DNA from: Occallatibacter gabretensis
GTDB lineage: Bacteria > Acidobacteriota > Terriglobia > Terriglobales > Acidobacteriaceae
DNA: 64,000 nucleotides
NCBI RefSeq assembly: GCF_001449115.1
Contig: NZ_LAIJ01000009.1
Location: 1,432,114 to 1,496,113, forward strand
Direction: 5' to 3'
Part shown: one piece after another, positions 50,881 to 60,279 of the stretch
Position numbering within the stretch: position 1 is the first letter of the stretch
Layout: every line of letters starts with the position of its first letter
Translations under genes and position numbers: made by a program
Notes under the pieces: model-generated
Database searches by the model: none
What the model saw: only the letters and a program-made list of their open reading frames with translations
Told to the model about the DNA's origin: nothing

Positions 50881-53526
50881 ATGAAGAAATTTTTGAGCTG
50901 CATCCCAGCCTTTGCTCTCGGAGCGTGTGCGCTTTTCTCCGCACCTGCCCGCGCTCAAGACAAGCCCGCGTATCTTGACACCTCGCTTTCGCCGGAGGCC
51001 CGCGCGGCCGATCTCGTCAAGCGCATGACGTTGGAAGAAAAGGCCTCACAGCTCATCAACCAGGCCCGCGCCATCCAGCATCTCAATGTTCCGGCTTACG
51101 ATTGGTGGAGCGAGTCGCTCCATGGCGTTGCCACCAACGGAACGACAGAGTTCCCTGAGCCCATCGGCCTCGGCGCAACCTTCGATCCTGATGCTATCCA
51201 CTCGATGGCCGTTGTCATCGGCACGGAAGGCCGCATCAAGCACGTGCAGGCCGTGCGCGCCGGCCACAGCAACATCTTTGAGGGCCTCGATTTCTGGGCG
51301 CCCAACATCAACATATTCCGCGATCCGCGCTGGGGCCGTGGCCAGGAGACTTACGGCGAAGACCCGTTCCTCACCGGCCGCATGGGCGTTGCCTTTGTTA
51401 CCGGCATGCAGGGCGACGATCCCGCGCACTACCGCGTCATCTCCACGCCCAAGCACTACGCTGTGCACTCAGGCCCTGAGCCGGAGCGCCATCGCATTGA
51501 TGTCACCACCAGCAAGCACGATGAGTTCGATACCTATCTTCCCGCCTTCCGCGCCACAGTCACAGAAGGCCACGCCGGCTCCATCATGTGCGCCTACAAT
51601 CGCGTCAACGGCCAGCCAGCCTGCGCCAGCGACTTTCTTCTCGTCGATCAACTCCGCGGTAAATGGGGATTCAAAGGCTATGTCGTCTCTGATTGCGACG
51701 CAGTCGATGACATCTTTCACACGCACCACTACACCCCCGGCATGCCTGAGGCTGTTGCGCTAGCTATCCAGCACGGAGAAGATAACGAGTGTGCCGACTT
51801 CTTCCAGAAGGTCAAGGACGATCACGATTACAAGCCTTACATTGACGCCGTACATCAAGGCCTGCTCAAGGAATCTGATCTCGACACTCCGCTCATTCGC
51901 CTCTTCACCGCGCGCGTCAAGCTCGGCATGTTCGATCCGCCGGAGCTTGACCCGTATTTCAAAATCGATGAGAAGCTTCTCGACTCCGCCGAGCATCGTG
52001 CGCTCGCCCGCAAGCTCGCCAATGAGTCCATGGTGCTGCTCAAAAACGATGGCACGCTACCCATCAAGTCCACCGGCACAAAGCTTCTCGTCGTCGGCCC
52101 GCTAGCAGATCAGACTCACGTCCTGCTAGGCAACTACAACGGCATTCCCAGCCATACCGTCACAATTCTTGAAGGCATCAAGAAGGAATTCTCAAACGTC
52201 ACTTATGTTGAAGGCACACAGTTCCTCAGTGACAGCGCAACGCAGGTTCCCGCAAGCGTACTCACCACAGACGGCAAGCCCGGCGTAAAGACCAGTTACG
52301 CCGATATGGCCTCCGTCAATCTCTTTGATCCCAAGCCACCCACGCCGCTCGCCACACGCGTGGAGCCGCAGATTGACGCCGCACAACCCACGCCCAATGA
52401 GCTCAAAGGCAAGCGCGCCGCCATCCGTTGGGAGGCCACACTCACCGCGCCTGACACAGGCGAATACAACCTCGGCATGCGCGGTAACGGCTTCTTCCGC
52501 GTTGCGCTCGACGGCAAAGAAGTCGCAAGCGGCTTCAGCTTCTCCGGCACGGAAACACACCTGGGCCGCGTGCAGCTTGAAAAGGGCCACACCTACAAGC
52601 TTGAAGCATCATGGGGCCAGCCTGAAGGCAGCACACCGGAAGCAAAGCTTATCTGGACCAAAGTGGATCTCGCTCCGCAGCCCGCAGCCATTGAAGCCGC
52701 AAAGACGGCCGATGTCATCGTTGCTGTCGTCGGCATCACCAGCCGCCTTGAAGGCGAAGAGATGCAGGTCACGGAGCCTGGCTTCAAAGGTGGCGACCGC
52801 ACAAGCCTTGATCTTCCGAAGGCCGAAGAGGATCTCATTGAAGCGCTCGCCAAAACAGGCAAGCCTCTCGTCGTCGTCCTCACCAATGGCTCTGCGCTCA
52901 GCATCAACTGGCCCTCGCAGCACGCCAACGCGATACTCGAATCCTGGTACGCAGGTGAAGAAGGCGGCGCAGCCGTGGCGGAAACCCTCAGCGGCAAAAA
53001 CAATCCAGCAGGCCGCCTGCCTGTCACGTTCTATGCGGGTGTCGATCAGCTTCCAGCATTCGAAAACTACTTCATGCGCGGACGCACCTATCGCTACTTC
53101 ACCGGCAAGCCGCTCTATCCCTTCGGCTACGGGTTGAGTTACACGACGTTCTCCTACAGCAACCTCTCGCTGCCAAGCTCTGCCACGCAAGCAGGCTCAC
53201 CGCTCGCGGCAGATGTCACTATCACCAACACCGGCAAGGTTGCAGGCGACGAAGTCGCCGAACTGTATCTCAGCTTCCCTAACGTGAAGGGTGCTCCCAT
53301 CCGCGCGCTGCGCGCCTTCAAGCGCGTGCATCTCGATCCCGGCGCAACCACTACCGTTCACTTCGATCTCAAGCCGCGCGACCTCAGCATGGTCACCGAA
53401 GCCGGCGAGATAGTCATCCCTGAGGGTAAGTATTTGCTCTCCATCGGCGGCGGCCAGCCCGATACCGGTGCGCCAACTGCTTCCGGAAACTTCATCATCA
53501 CCGGCACGGAGAAGCTTCCGGAATAA
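50881..53526 (+). CDS. Secreted GH3 beta-glycosidase with PA14 domain
   Basis: An 881-aa exported enzyme; signal peptide to ~25 (PARAQ). GH3 N-domain with FWAPNINIFRDPRWGRGQE and TPKHYAVHSGPE; nucleophile Asp in GYVVSDCDAVDD (~residue 272). The C-domain carries a PA14-like insert (~455-605: GKRAAIRWEATLTAPDTGEY) and later NPAGRLPVTFY and YPFGYGLSYTTF, then a fibronectin-III-like tail. The KHYAVHSGPE form is common in xylosidase/arabinosidase-type GH3 enzymes. It would release sugars from plant polymers outside the cytoplasm. A clear terminator follows. Confidence 0.9.
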   Translation: MKKFLSCIPAFALGACALFSAPARAQDKPAYLDTSLSPEARAADLVKRMTLEEKASQLINQARAIQHLNVPAYDWWSESLHGVATNGTTEFPEPIGLGATFDPDAIHSMAVVIGTEGRIKHVQAVRAGHSNIFEGLDFWAPNINIFRDPRWGRGQETYGEDPFLTGRMGVAFVTGMQGDDPAHYRVISTPKHYAVHSGPEPERHRIDVTTSKHDEFDTYLPAFRATVTEGHAGSIMCAYNRVNGQPACASDFLLVDQLRGKWGFKGYVVSDCDAVDDIFHTHHYTPGMPEAVALAIQHGEDNECADFFQKVKDDHDYKPYIDAVHQGLLKESDLDTPLIRLFTARVKLGMFDPPELDPYFKIDEKLLDSAEHRALARKLANESMVLLKNDGTLPIKSTGTKLLVVGPLADQTHVLLGNYNGIPSHTVTILEGIKKEFSNVTYVEGTQFLSDSATQVPASVLTTDGKPGVKTSYADMASVNLFDPKPPTPLATRVEPQIDAAQPTPNELKGKRAAIRWEATLTAPDTGEYNLGMRGNGFFRVALDGKEVASGFSFSGTETHLGRVQLEKGHTYKLEASWGQPEGSTPEAKLIWTKVDLAPQPAAIEAAKTADVIVAVVGITSRLEGEEMQVTEPGFKGGDRTSLDLPKAEEDLIEALAKTGKPLVVVLTNGSALSINWPSQHANAILESWYAGEEGGAAVAETLSGKNNPAGRLPVTFYAGVDQLPAFENYFMRGRTYRYFTGKPLYPFGYGLSYTTFSYSNLSLPSSATQAGSPLAADVTITNTGKVAGDEVAELYLSFPNVKGAPIRALRAFKRVHLDPGATTTVHFDLKPRDLSMVTEAGEIVIPEGKYLLSIGGGQPDTGAPTASGNFIITGTEKLPE

Positions 53527-53553
53527 TTCGCACAGTACACGCAAAAGTAAACA

Positions 53554-53588
53554 GGGCGCTCTCATTATGAGAGCGCCCATTATTTTTT
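53554..53588 (+). terminator. Rho-independent terminator of the GH3 gene
   Basis: GGGCGCTCTCA and TGAGAGCGCCC (53554-53564, 53568-53578) with a 3-nt loop, followed by ATTATTTTTTT. Confidence 0.9.
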
Positions 53589-53692
53589 TGCTACTACAAG
53601 CGGGAACACTTTGCGATTCTCCGGTGTCTACACAAGCACAGTGGTTTTGATCACAGTGGTTCCAATGAGAATCAGCAGAGCGTCCTGCATTA

Positions 53693-53762
53693 CGCTCTCA
53701 CGCCGTAACGCGCGGCTGTGAGCGCACGCCTTCCTGTTTCCATCGGAGCCGCGATGGAAACA
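53693..53762 (+). promoter_or_regulatory. Two consecutive hairpins in the leader of the TonB-like gene
   Basis: Hairpin 1 (53693-53724): CGCTC-T-CAC-GCCG pairs with CGGCTGTGAGCG, with two bulges. Hairpin 2 (53735-53762): TGTTTCCATCG pairs perfectly with CGATGGAAACA across GAGCCG; its lower extension CCTG/CAGG would reach into the AGGAGAG ribosome site at 53764. It could modulate translation of the gene starting at 53776. Confidence 0.4.
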
Positions 53763-53775
53763 CAGGAGAGCCGCC

Positions 53776-54495
53776 ATGTTTGAAGACGCAACTTTTGAAT
53801 CTCAGGGCCGAATCCACACCGGCAGCAGAAACTGGATGCTCGCCACGCTTCTCTTCAATGGCAGCATTCTTCTCACCCTCATCCTCATTCCGCTGCTTCA
53901 CCCGGACTCACTTCCAAACGAGCTGCGAAAAATCGTCATCACCACTCCCGCTGCTCCTCACTCCGCCCCGCAGTCCGTGGCGCACTCGTCGTCACAATCT
54001 GCAACAGCTCCGCGCCCGATTGAGATACCACTAATCAATGCACCTGGCCAAATCCACATCAATCTTCAACCTTCCGGCCCTGCGCCCAATGCGTCCAGCG
54101 CTTGCTGCGCGGACTCTCCCATTGGCACAGGAACCGGCAACACTATTGGCGCAGATGCCTTCGCGCACTCCGTCAATTCCACTCCTCGCGTCGTCCACCC
54201 GCCAAGCCGCATCACTGTCTCAACAGGCATAGCTGAAGGCATGTTGATTGCGCGAATCGTTCCCGCATACCCACCCATCGCAAAAGCCGCAGGCATTCAA
54301 GGCACCGTCGTTCTGCAAGCCACCATCTCCAAAACCGGCGCTATCGAAAACCTGCGCGTCCTCAGCGGCTCGCCGATGCTACAGCAGGCCGCCCTCAATG
54401 CCGTGCAGCAATGGCGCTATCGCCCCTACCTGCTCAACGGCGACCCCGTCGAAGTGGAAACCACCATCAACGTTATCTTTTCGCTCGGGCGGTGA
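53776..54495 (+). CDS. TonB-like energy transducer
   Basis: A 239-aa protein with AGGAGAG before the ATG. One membrane helix (~22-42, LATLLFNGSILLTLILIPLL), a Pro/Ser/Ala-rich periplasmic linker (~55-150), and a TonB C-terminal domain (~155-239: RIVPAYPPIAKAAGIQGTVV, RVLSGSPMLQQAALNAVQQW). It would pass proton-motive energy to receptors like the two in this window. No ExbB/ExbD gene is adjacent. Confidence 0.85.
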   Translation: MFEDATFESQGRIHTGSRNWMLATLLFNGSILLTLILIPLLHPDSLPNELRKIVITTPAAPHSAPQSVAHSSSQSATAPRPIEIPLINAPGQIHINLQPSGPAPNASSACCADSPIGTGTGNTIGADAFAHSVNSTPRVVHPPSRITVSTGIAEGMLIARIVPAYPPIAKAAGIQGTVVLQATISKTGAIENLRVLSGSPMLQQAALNAVQQWRYRPYLLNGDPVEVETTINVIFSLGR

Positions 54496-54547
54496 GGTGC
54501 GGAGGAATCAGAAAGATGAATGCTGACCTATCAACTTCTCAACCATC

Positions 54548-54598
54548 GCCCGATGCGGCGCTCGCGAGCAGGCTGGCCAGAATGTGGCCGCATCGGGC
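54548..54598. repeat. 12-bp inverted repeat in a convergent intergenic region
   Basis: GCCCGATGCGGC and GCCGCATCGGGC are perfect arms with a 27-nt loop, between the TonB-like gene and the convergent thioesterase gene. Possibly a bidirectional terminator; no T-run. Confidence 0.5.
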
Positions 54599-54605
54599 AC
54601 ACGAG

Positions 54606-55304
54606 TCAAGCGCAGTTACCGGACTCTTGTGCCGCACAGGTCTGCATTTCTGGCGTCAGCTCGACGTCGAAAATATAGCGCCAAATCGAAAGGTCCGCTT
54701 TTGCTTTTGGTGTACGAAAGTGTCGATCGACGGCGCGCACTATGAGCCGTAGCATCTTTCGCAGCCACGCCCCCTGCAGCTTCTCTCGCGTCAGCTCATT
54801 CCACGTCGCAATCGCTTCCGGCATTGGTGGACTCGCGATGCCGGGCTCAATCGGCTCCAGCACTGTCTGCGGGTCCACAATGCCATCGCGTCCAAGCAAC
54901 GCGCCCTTCACCCAACCGATAGCTGCCAATCCCTGCTCGCCGGTAAAGGTTTGCTCCATGTAAAACCATCGCTCATCCCAGCACACCAGCCGCGTATCCA
55001 GCGTGAACCGCGCAAAGAGCGGCAGCGACCGCCGGTACGTCATCCATACCGCACCCACCAGAGGAGTCCATCGCGCGCGCAGCACAGCCGGCAGCACCTG
55101 CGTCCGCGCCAGCAGGTGCATCCGCCCGTAGTCCATCACGGAGAGATATCGCGCGTTATTTAGATGAAAGTTGAAATCAATGCCGCTCGGCCATACGCGC
55201 ATCCTCAGCCGGTCTTCCTTCAACAGGCCCAGCTTCGGCAGCGGCCGAACCAATGACCCAATCGCCAGCGCCGGTATGCGAATAAAGCTGATGTAATGGG
55301 ACAA
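54606..55304 (-). CDS. Acyl-CoA thioesterase-like (4HBT/hot-dog) protein
   Basis: A 232-aa protein. The hot-dog motif WPSGIDFNFHLNNARYLSVM (a D-F-N-x-H-x-N-N-A-R form of the 4HBT active site) is near residue 40. Residues ~165-232 form an extra tail, with LRLIVRAVDRHFRTPKAKAD. It lies 12 bp after lpxC on the same strand, suggesting a role in acyl-chain or lipid A-linked metabolism. Confidence 0.8.
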   Translation of the reverse strand: MSHYISFIRIPALAIGSLVRPLPKLGLLKEDRLRMRVWPSGIDFNFHLNNARYLSVMDYGRMHLLARTQVLPAVLRARWTPLVGAVWMTYRRSLPLFARFTLDTRLVCWDERWFYMEQTFTGEQGLAAIGWVKGALLGRDGIVDPQTVLEPIEPGIASPPMPEAIATWNELTREKLQGAWLRKMLRLIVRAVDRHFRTPKAKADLSIWRYIFDVELTPEMQTCAAQESGNCA

Positions 55305-55316
55305 ACGTGCTCGCGA

Positions 55317-56261
55317 TCAAACGCCCTGCAGCGCCGGCACTCCCAGCCCCGCATGCTTGCTCTCTTCCTTGTGCACCTTCTCAGCAGAAGCCGTAGCCAG
55401 CTCCCACGCTGAGCGGTCCTTCAGCAGCCGCGAAACCAGCGCCGTATGCATCGCGTGGCCCGCACGTTCTGCCACCACGCGTCCTTCAATCCGTCGCCCG
55501 GCCAGCGCCAGGTCGCCGATCAGATCTAGCACCTTGTGCCGCACATACTCATCCGGAAAGCGCAGCGGCCCGTTCACCGGTCCTGTTGCGCCCAGCACAA
55601 TCGCGTTCTCCTCGCTCGCTCCGCGAATCAACCCCATATCGCGCAGCTTCTGCTCGTCCGCCTTGTAGCCAAAGGTTCGCGCCGGGGCAATCTCCGCGCC
55701 ATAGGTCTCCGTCGCCAGGTCCACGCTCGTGTACTGCTGCCCAATCGGAGCAGGAAAGTCGATCGCGTACTCAATCGAGTAGCCCTCGCCCTTATCCGCG
55801 TGCGGATATACGCCGATAAACTTGCCGCCCTCGCGTACCTCCACCGGCCTCAGGATCCGCATGTACTCGCGCCGTCGCCGCTGCGGCTTGATCCCCACCG
55901 TCCCGATGGCTTCCACATACGGCAGCGCGCTCCCATCCAGAATCGGCAGCTCCAGGTTGTCCAACTCCACAATGACGTTGTCCACCGACATGCCGATCAG
56001 CGCCGACAGTAGATGCTCCGTCGTAGAAATCAGCACGCCCTGCCGCATCAGGCTCGTCGCGTAGCTCACCTTCGCCACGTTCCGCCCAATAGCTGAAATC
56101 TCAAAGTTGTCCAGATCGGTTCGCCGGAAGACAATTCCCGAACCCGCCGGCGCGGGCAAAAGCCGCATCGCAACCGGCGCGCCAGAGTGCAATCCGACTC
56201 CGGCAAACTCCAGGGGCCCGGCAATGGTCTGTTCCAAATGTGCTCTATGAGCCAAAATCAT
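55317..56261 (-). CDS. lpxC: UDP-3-O-acyl-N-acetylglucosamine deacetylase
   Basis: A 314-aa enzyme, the committed step of lipid A synthesis. It shows FAGVGLHSGAPVAMRLLPA, the zinc-site STTEHLLSALIG, PARTFGYKADEQKLRDMGL, VRHKVLDLIGDLALAG and AERAGHAMHTALV, covering the three zinc His and the catalytic His. A 231-bp divergent region separates it from the M20 gene. Confidence 0.95.
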   Translation of the reverse strand: MILAHRAHLEQTIAGPLEFAGVGLHSGAPVAMRLLPAPAGSGIVFRRTDLDNFEISAIGRNVAKVSYATSLMRQGVLISTTEHLLSALIGMSVDNVIVELDNLELPILDGSALPYVEAIGTVGIKPQRRRREYMRILRPVEVREGGKFIGVYPHADKGEGYSIEYAIDFPAPIGQQYTSVDLATETYGAEIAPARTFGYKADEQKLRDMGLIRGASEENAIVLGATGPVNGPLRFPDEYVRHKVLDLIGDLALAGRRIEGRVVAERAGHAMHTALVSRLLKDRSAWELATASAEKVHKEESKHAGLGVPALQGV

Positions 56262-56492
56262 CGCTCCAAACTGAGAACGTCAGGCAAGCCTTACAAGCAC
56301 TACAGAGATTGCAAACGTCAGATTAGACGGAGTCTGCCTCTTTTAACTGTGGTATTTTTGCCACACTGCGTGGTTTGTGATTGTTGTGAAATGGCAGAGC
56401 TCCGTCCAAAACGACAAAAACGTTTAGAATCTGTAAAATCGCGGTAGTCGGCATCATATCGGCGGCTTTCTCAAAAACAGGCGCGCACCCAC

Positions 56493-57728
56493 ATGAGCAC
56501 CCCATCCCAGCCCGCAATCGTCCCCGAAATCAGCATGCGCGCCCTCCTCGCCGGCGCACGCCGCAAGGAAACGCAGCTGCTCTCCCTGGCTGAAAAGCTC
56601 GTCCGCGCCGAGTCGCCCTCCGACACCAAATCCGCTGTCGACGCCTGCGGCCAGCTCGCCATCACCCACGCCCGCAACCTCGGCGGCCGGGTCAAGGTCC
56701 ACAAGCAGCGCGCTCATGGAGACGTTCTCGAACTCAGATTTGGCCCCAAAGGTAAAAGCCCGGAGGGTCGCACGCTCCTGCTGAGCCACATCGATACCGT
56801 CTGGCCCATCGGAACAATTCAGTCCATGCCGTGCAAAATCGCGCCGGATTCCGCAGGCCAGCCCCGGCTCTGGGGCCCTGGCACACTCGACATGAAAGTC
56901 GGCGTCGCCATGGCCTTCACCGCCATCGAGATGCTCATCGAAGCGGATCTTCAAAACAGGGAAATCATTCTGCTGCTCAACACGGATGAAGAAATCGGCA
57001 GCCCCGTCTCGCGCCCCATCACGGAGAAGCTTGCCGCAGAGTCAAGCGCCGTCTACGTCCTCGAACCCGCGCAGAATCTTCCTCAAGGCGAAGCCGCATA
57101 CAAGACCGCCCGCAAGGGCACCGGCAACTGGCGCATTGAGGTCACAGGCATCGCCGCTCATGCCGGTGTCGATTTCGAAAAAGGCGCAAACGCCCTCGTC
57201 GAGCTCGCCCGCATCATTCAAACCATCAACTCATGGACGGAGCTCGCCCGCGGCCTCACCGTATCGGTCAACGTAGCGGCCGCAGGCAACAAGACCAATG
57301 TCATCCCCGCCACCGCCTGGGCTGAAGTCGATGTTCGCCTCGCCCGCAAAGCCGACGGCCCCCGCATCGCGCGCAAATTCGCCTCGCTCAAGACCTCTTT
57401 CAAAACTATGGACAAGCGCTGCAAGCTCACCATCACCGGCGGCGTCAACCGCCCGCCCATGGAGCGCACTCGCGGCACAGTCGCACTCTACAAACAAGCC
57501 CGCGCCCTGGCCGCCGATCTCGGCTTCGAACTTGCGGAAGCCTCCACCGGCGGAGCCTCCGACGGTAACTTCACCTCCACCATCGGAATCCCCACACTCG
57601 ACGGCATGGGCGCCGTAGGCGATGGCGCTCACGCCTCGCACGAGTCCGTGCTCATCGCACCCCTCGCCCCCCGCACCGCACTCATTGCCGCCATGCTCGC
57701 CGCCGCTTCGAAAAAATCGAAGTCGTAG
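56493..57728 (+). CDS. M20-family zinc peptidase (carboxypeptidase G2-like)
   Basis: A 411-aa protein. Metal ligands lie in LLSHIDTVWPIG (His), GPGTLDMKVGVAMA (bridging Asp) and LNTDEEIGS (catalytic Glu pair), with the dimerisation lid opening TGNWRIEVTGIAAHAGVDFE and a final GDGAHASHES. It has no signal peptide and should act on dipeptides or C-terminal Glu-type substrates in the cytoplasm. The ribosome site is weak. Confidence 0.9.
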   Translation: MSTPSQPAIVPEISMRALLAGARRKETQLLSLAEKLVRAESPSDTKSAVDACGQLAITHARNLGGRVKVHKQRAHGDVLELRFGPKGKSPEGRTLLLSHIDTVWPIGTIQSMPCKIAPDSAGQPRLWGPGTLDMKVGVAMAFTAIEMLIEADLQNREIILLLNTDEEIGSPVSRPITEKLAAESSAVYVLEPAQNLPQGEAAYKTARKGTGNWRIEVTGIAAHAGVDFEKGANALVELARIIQTINSWTELARGLTVSVNVAAAGNKTNVIPATAWAEVDVRLARKADGPRIARKFASLKTSFKTMDKRCKLTITGGVNRPPMERTRGTVALYKQARALAADLGFELAEASTGGASDGNFTSTIGIPTLDGMGAVGDGAHASHESVLIAPLAPRTALIAAMLAAASKKSKS

Positions 57729-57867
57729 TTGTAACGGCAGGGTCTCCGAACGCACTGAGTAATAGCCAACTCCACAAATATCGGAACGGCAGAAACAAAT
57801 CTGCGGTAGAATTTCTCCCATCAACTTGGGCAAATCCCCGGGATCATTGCAAGCTGGGAGGTCATTC

Positions 57868-58575
57868 GTGAAAGCAGCCCATGTCCTGTCCTCTATTCTC
57901 CTCGTCATTGCCGGTTCCGCTTGCGCGCAGCACCTGCTCGCTCAAAGCTCGTTTGAGTCTGACGATCTGAAGGCGGGAAAGATACACGTGAAGCGCATTG
58001 CGGTGTTGCCGATCTGCGCCAGGATCGACAGGCTCGACTGGGCAAATCGGATCACGTCGGATGAAGATGCATCCCAGCAGATCCCGAAGGACCTGTGGCC
58101 GGTTGTAACCGACGCGCTCGGCCAGGTTGGATTCTCGGTGGATAAAGAGACGTATTCGCCGGAGGCTCTTACCAGGAACCCTGAGCTCAGCGCCCAGGTT
58201 GGGCGTCTGCAGAGCAAATTTGGGTCTGTCGACGCGGTCGGTCAACACAAGCAAAAGGAGTTTCAGCAACTTCTGCCGGATCCGTTCCGCGAAGAGGTCG
58301 GAGGACTGCATGCGCCGGCCGAAGTCGAGGCCATTGCGGTGCCGCAGATCAACTGCACGGTTGAGACAAAGGGCCATAAATGGGCGCCGGGATCGGGCTT
58401 GCGTACGAACGGAGGTTGTTATGTGCAAATCGGGCTGATTGACCCCAGAACCGGCGCTCTCATCTACATCGCCCGGTTTCAAGGCAATGACGATTGGACC
58501 AGGAAACCCGAGAATGTCGCGCCGCATATCCTGAAATCCTTCGAAAAGTTCACCAGGGACAGTAAGGGCCCATAG
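57868..58575 (+). CDS. Exported hypothetical protein
   Basis: A 235-aa protein from GTG 57868 with GGGAGG 6 bp upstream. The signal peptide (VKAAHVLSSILLVIAGSACAQ) could be lipoprotein-type (GSAC). The mature part contains IAVLPICARIDRLDWA and a C-terminal YVQIGLIDPRTGALIYIARF, suggesting a beta-sheet domain of the kind seen in lipoprotein GNA1162/penicillin-binding activator families. No firm family. Confidence 0.65.
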   Translation: MKAAHVLSSILLVIAGSACAQHLLAQSSFESDDLKAGKIHVKRIAVLPICARIDRLDWANRITSDEDASQQIPKDLWPVVTDALGQVGFSVDKETYSPEALTRNPELSAQVGRLQSKFGSVDAVGQHKQKEFQQLLPDPFREEVGGLHAPAEVEAIAVPQINCTVETKGHKWAPGSGLRTNGGCYVQIGLIDPRTGALIYIARFQGNDDWTRKPENVAPHILKSFEKFTRDSKGP

Positions 58576-58624
58576 AGCATTTTCGGAATACAGGTAGTCT
58601 TTTTGAGGCCAATCCCTACAAACT

Positions 58625-58787
58625 CGCCCCAAAACACCAGTAACCGCCCGCCGCAATCCTTCACCACAAACTCACGCGCACCCTAGGGCGTGTCTCCAAG
58701 CTCTAGCGTGAACTCAATCCCCTTGGCCGCATACTCGGCATGTAGCGCGTCCACATCGTCCACTTGAATGTACGCATCCAGCACAGC
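58625..58787 (-). pseudogene. VOC (glyoxalase/bleomycin-resistance) family remnant
   Basis: Read on the reverse strand, the region gives AVLDAYIQVDDVDALHAEY, then KGIEFTLELGDTP, an in-frame TAG (58685-58683), then GAREFVVKDCGGRLLVFW. This is the C-terminal half of a VOC protein; the stop stands where family members usually have Trp (one base from TGG). No N-terminal half is found upstream. Not functional. Confidence 0.65.
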
Positions 58788-58829
58788 CCTTAAGTCCCTG
58801 GAGTCCCTTAGTCCCGGCACCTGCTTCGC

Positions 58830-59729
58830 CTAATCCAACCGCGTCAGATAAGCACTAGCATCCGCATCCTTCAGCCTCAGCTTATGCACAATCCGCTCGG
58901 CCACCTCGCGGTTGTCGCCCGCAGGCCGAATCCGCACCCAGTAGCTATCTGTTCCCGGAAACTCAATCACATTCGCATCGGGGTACGAATCCTCCAGCTT
59001 TGACTGCAGCTTGCGCGCCTCGTGTTCTTTGTGGAACGCGCCAATCTGCACGCACCACCGCCCGCCCGTCTCCATCGGCTTAGGCGTGCGGTACACATCA
59101 ATCCGCACCTGCGCCAGCCCCGCGCGATACACCCCGGTCGCCATCGCCGAGGCCTTCGTCATATCCAGCACGCGCCCCTCCACAAATGGCCCGCGGTCTG
59201 TAATCCGCATCGCGCTTGTCTGTCCCGTCTTCAGGTTCGTCACCACCACCAGCGATCCCATCGGCAGCGTCCTGTGCGCCGCCGTCAGCGCGTTGTCGTC
59301 AAAGACCTGCCCGTTCGCAGACTTCCGTCCTTTATAAGGAGCGCTGTACCATGTCGCCAATCCCTCTTCGCTGTAAACCGGCTGATGCGTGTTGATGAAA
59401 TCGCGATCGTCATCATCAATTCCGCCTTCCGGAGCCGGCGTCGGCGCAATCCTCGCTGGAGGCCGTGTATTCAGTGGCGGAGTCGCGCTCCGCGGCACAT
59501 TCGGCGCAGCATTCCCCGCCACGTTCACCGGTCCAGAATCCCCCGGCGGATACTGGCTGATCGGAGGCGCAGTCTGCCGGCTCTGCTGCGCTTTATGTCC
59601 GCATCCGGCAGCCAGCAGCATCAGTCCAGCAGCAGCTGTTATCGCTGCTGCCCGCCGTCGGCTGCCACGCAGTTCATATCTGCCCAGTTCGTATTTGCCC
59701 GACAAGTGCGTTTCAGCTGCCTCCATCAT
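58830..59729 (-). CDS. rlpA: RlpA-family lipoprotein with SPOR domain
   Basis: A 299-aa protein. After a ~28-residue basic N terminus comes a lipoprotein signal (LMLLAAGC, Cys~43), a Pro-rich linker, a double-psi barrel (~120-215: GLATWYSAPYKGRKSANGQ, RITDRGPFVEGRVLDMTKAS, with the conserved catalytic Asp) and a SPOR domain (~224-299: RWCVQIGAFHKEHEARKLQS). RlpA proteins bind denuded septal peptidoglycan, and some are lytic transglycosylases. The upstream 72-aa gene overlaps it by 4 bp. Confidence 0.9.
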   Translation of the reverse strand: MMEAAETHLSGKYELGRYELRGSRRRAAAITAAAGLMLLAAGCGHKAQQSRQTAPPISQYPPGDSGPVNVAGNAAPNVPRSATPPLNTRPPARIAPTPAPEGGIDDDDRDFINTHQPVYSEEGLATWYSAPYKGRKSANGQVFDDNALTAAHRTLPMGSLVVVTNLKTGQTSAMRITDRGPFVEGRVLDMTKASAMATGVYRAGLAQVRIDVYRTPKPMETGGRWCVQIGAFHKEHEARKLQSKLEDSYPDANVIEFPGTDSYWVRIRPAGDNREVAERIVHKLRLKDADASAYLTRLD

Positions 59730-59944
59730 GCCTGCGGCCCTTTCGATACAGGCGGCTCCATTCGGTCGGCCATCTCGCGCAGCTTCTCTGAGATCGTCCG
59801 CATCGCCACAATCGATTCATGCCGTACCTGCGGAACCACGTTCTCATTCACATACGTCACGGCGCCGCGCAGCTCGGTCTCCATCCGCGACACCATCTCG
59901 TCAATCCGTTGGCCAACGCTGGGCCCCTGCGAACCTGAACTCAT
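59726..59944 (-). CDS. Small helical protein coupled to rlpA
   Basis: A 72-aa protein from ATG 59944 (GGGAG 7 bp upstream). It is one predicted amphipathic helix set (RIDEMVSRMETELRGAVTYV, ESIVAMRTISEKLREMADRM). It has no signal peptide and is not recognised. Its stop overlaps the rlpA start by 4 bp, suggesting coupled expression. Confidence 0.7.
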   Translation of the reverse strand: MSSGSQGPSVGQRIDEMVSRMETELRGAVTYVNENVVPQVRHESIVAMRTISEKLREMADRMEPPVSKGPQA

Positions 59945-60279
59945 CAGCAAACTCCCAAGATGTATCTGGCAACTCGCATGCCATAAGCTGGGACGCACTT
60001 ACCCAGCTTTAGTCTGATGCTGTGGAAAAGATCCGGTCAACGAAAGACCAGCACTCCGCACCCCACTAATCAATACAGCTGTAAGAGAATCCATCCCTGC
60101 TTCGGCGCTCTGCTTCCACTCTCAGTACCGTCAGCACAATCAGGCCCTCCTCAGCGCACCTGCAGCACTGTGCACATCGCACATTGTCATTAGCTTGTCT
60201 TTATTGCATTGAATTTGACCATGAAATCAGAAGCGTGACGTACACTGCGCACAGCATCATCCAGATTCGGAGAGCTTCG
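59945..60279. other. Divergent intergenic region rlpA pair / kelch gene
   Basis: 335 bp; it should hold two promoters. The reading frame of the kelch protein is open across part of it without a plausible start. I see no repeats or RNA genes. Confidence 0.35.

Noticed and set aside
54516..54752. 78-codon plus-strand frame with a good GGAGGA site after the TonB-like gene
   Set aside because: It overlaps the thioesterase gene in antisense for 147 bp and has no domain. The ribosome-like sequence may be chance; kept only as a possibility.
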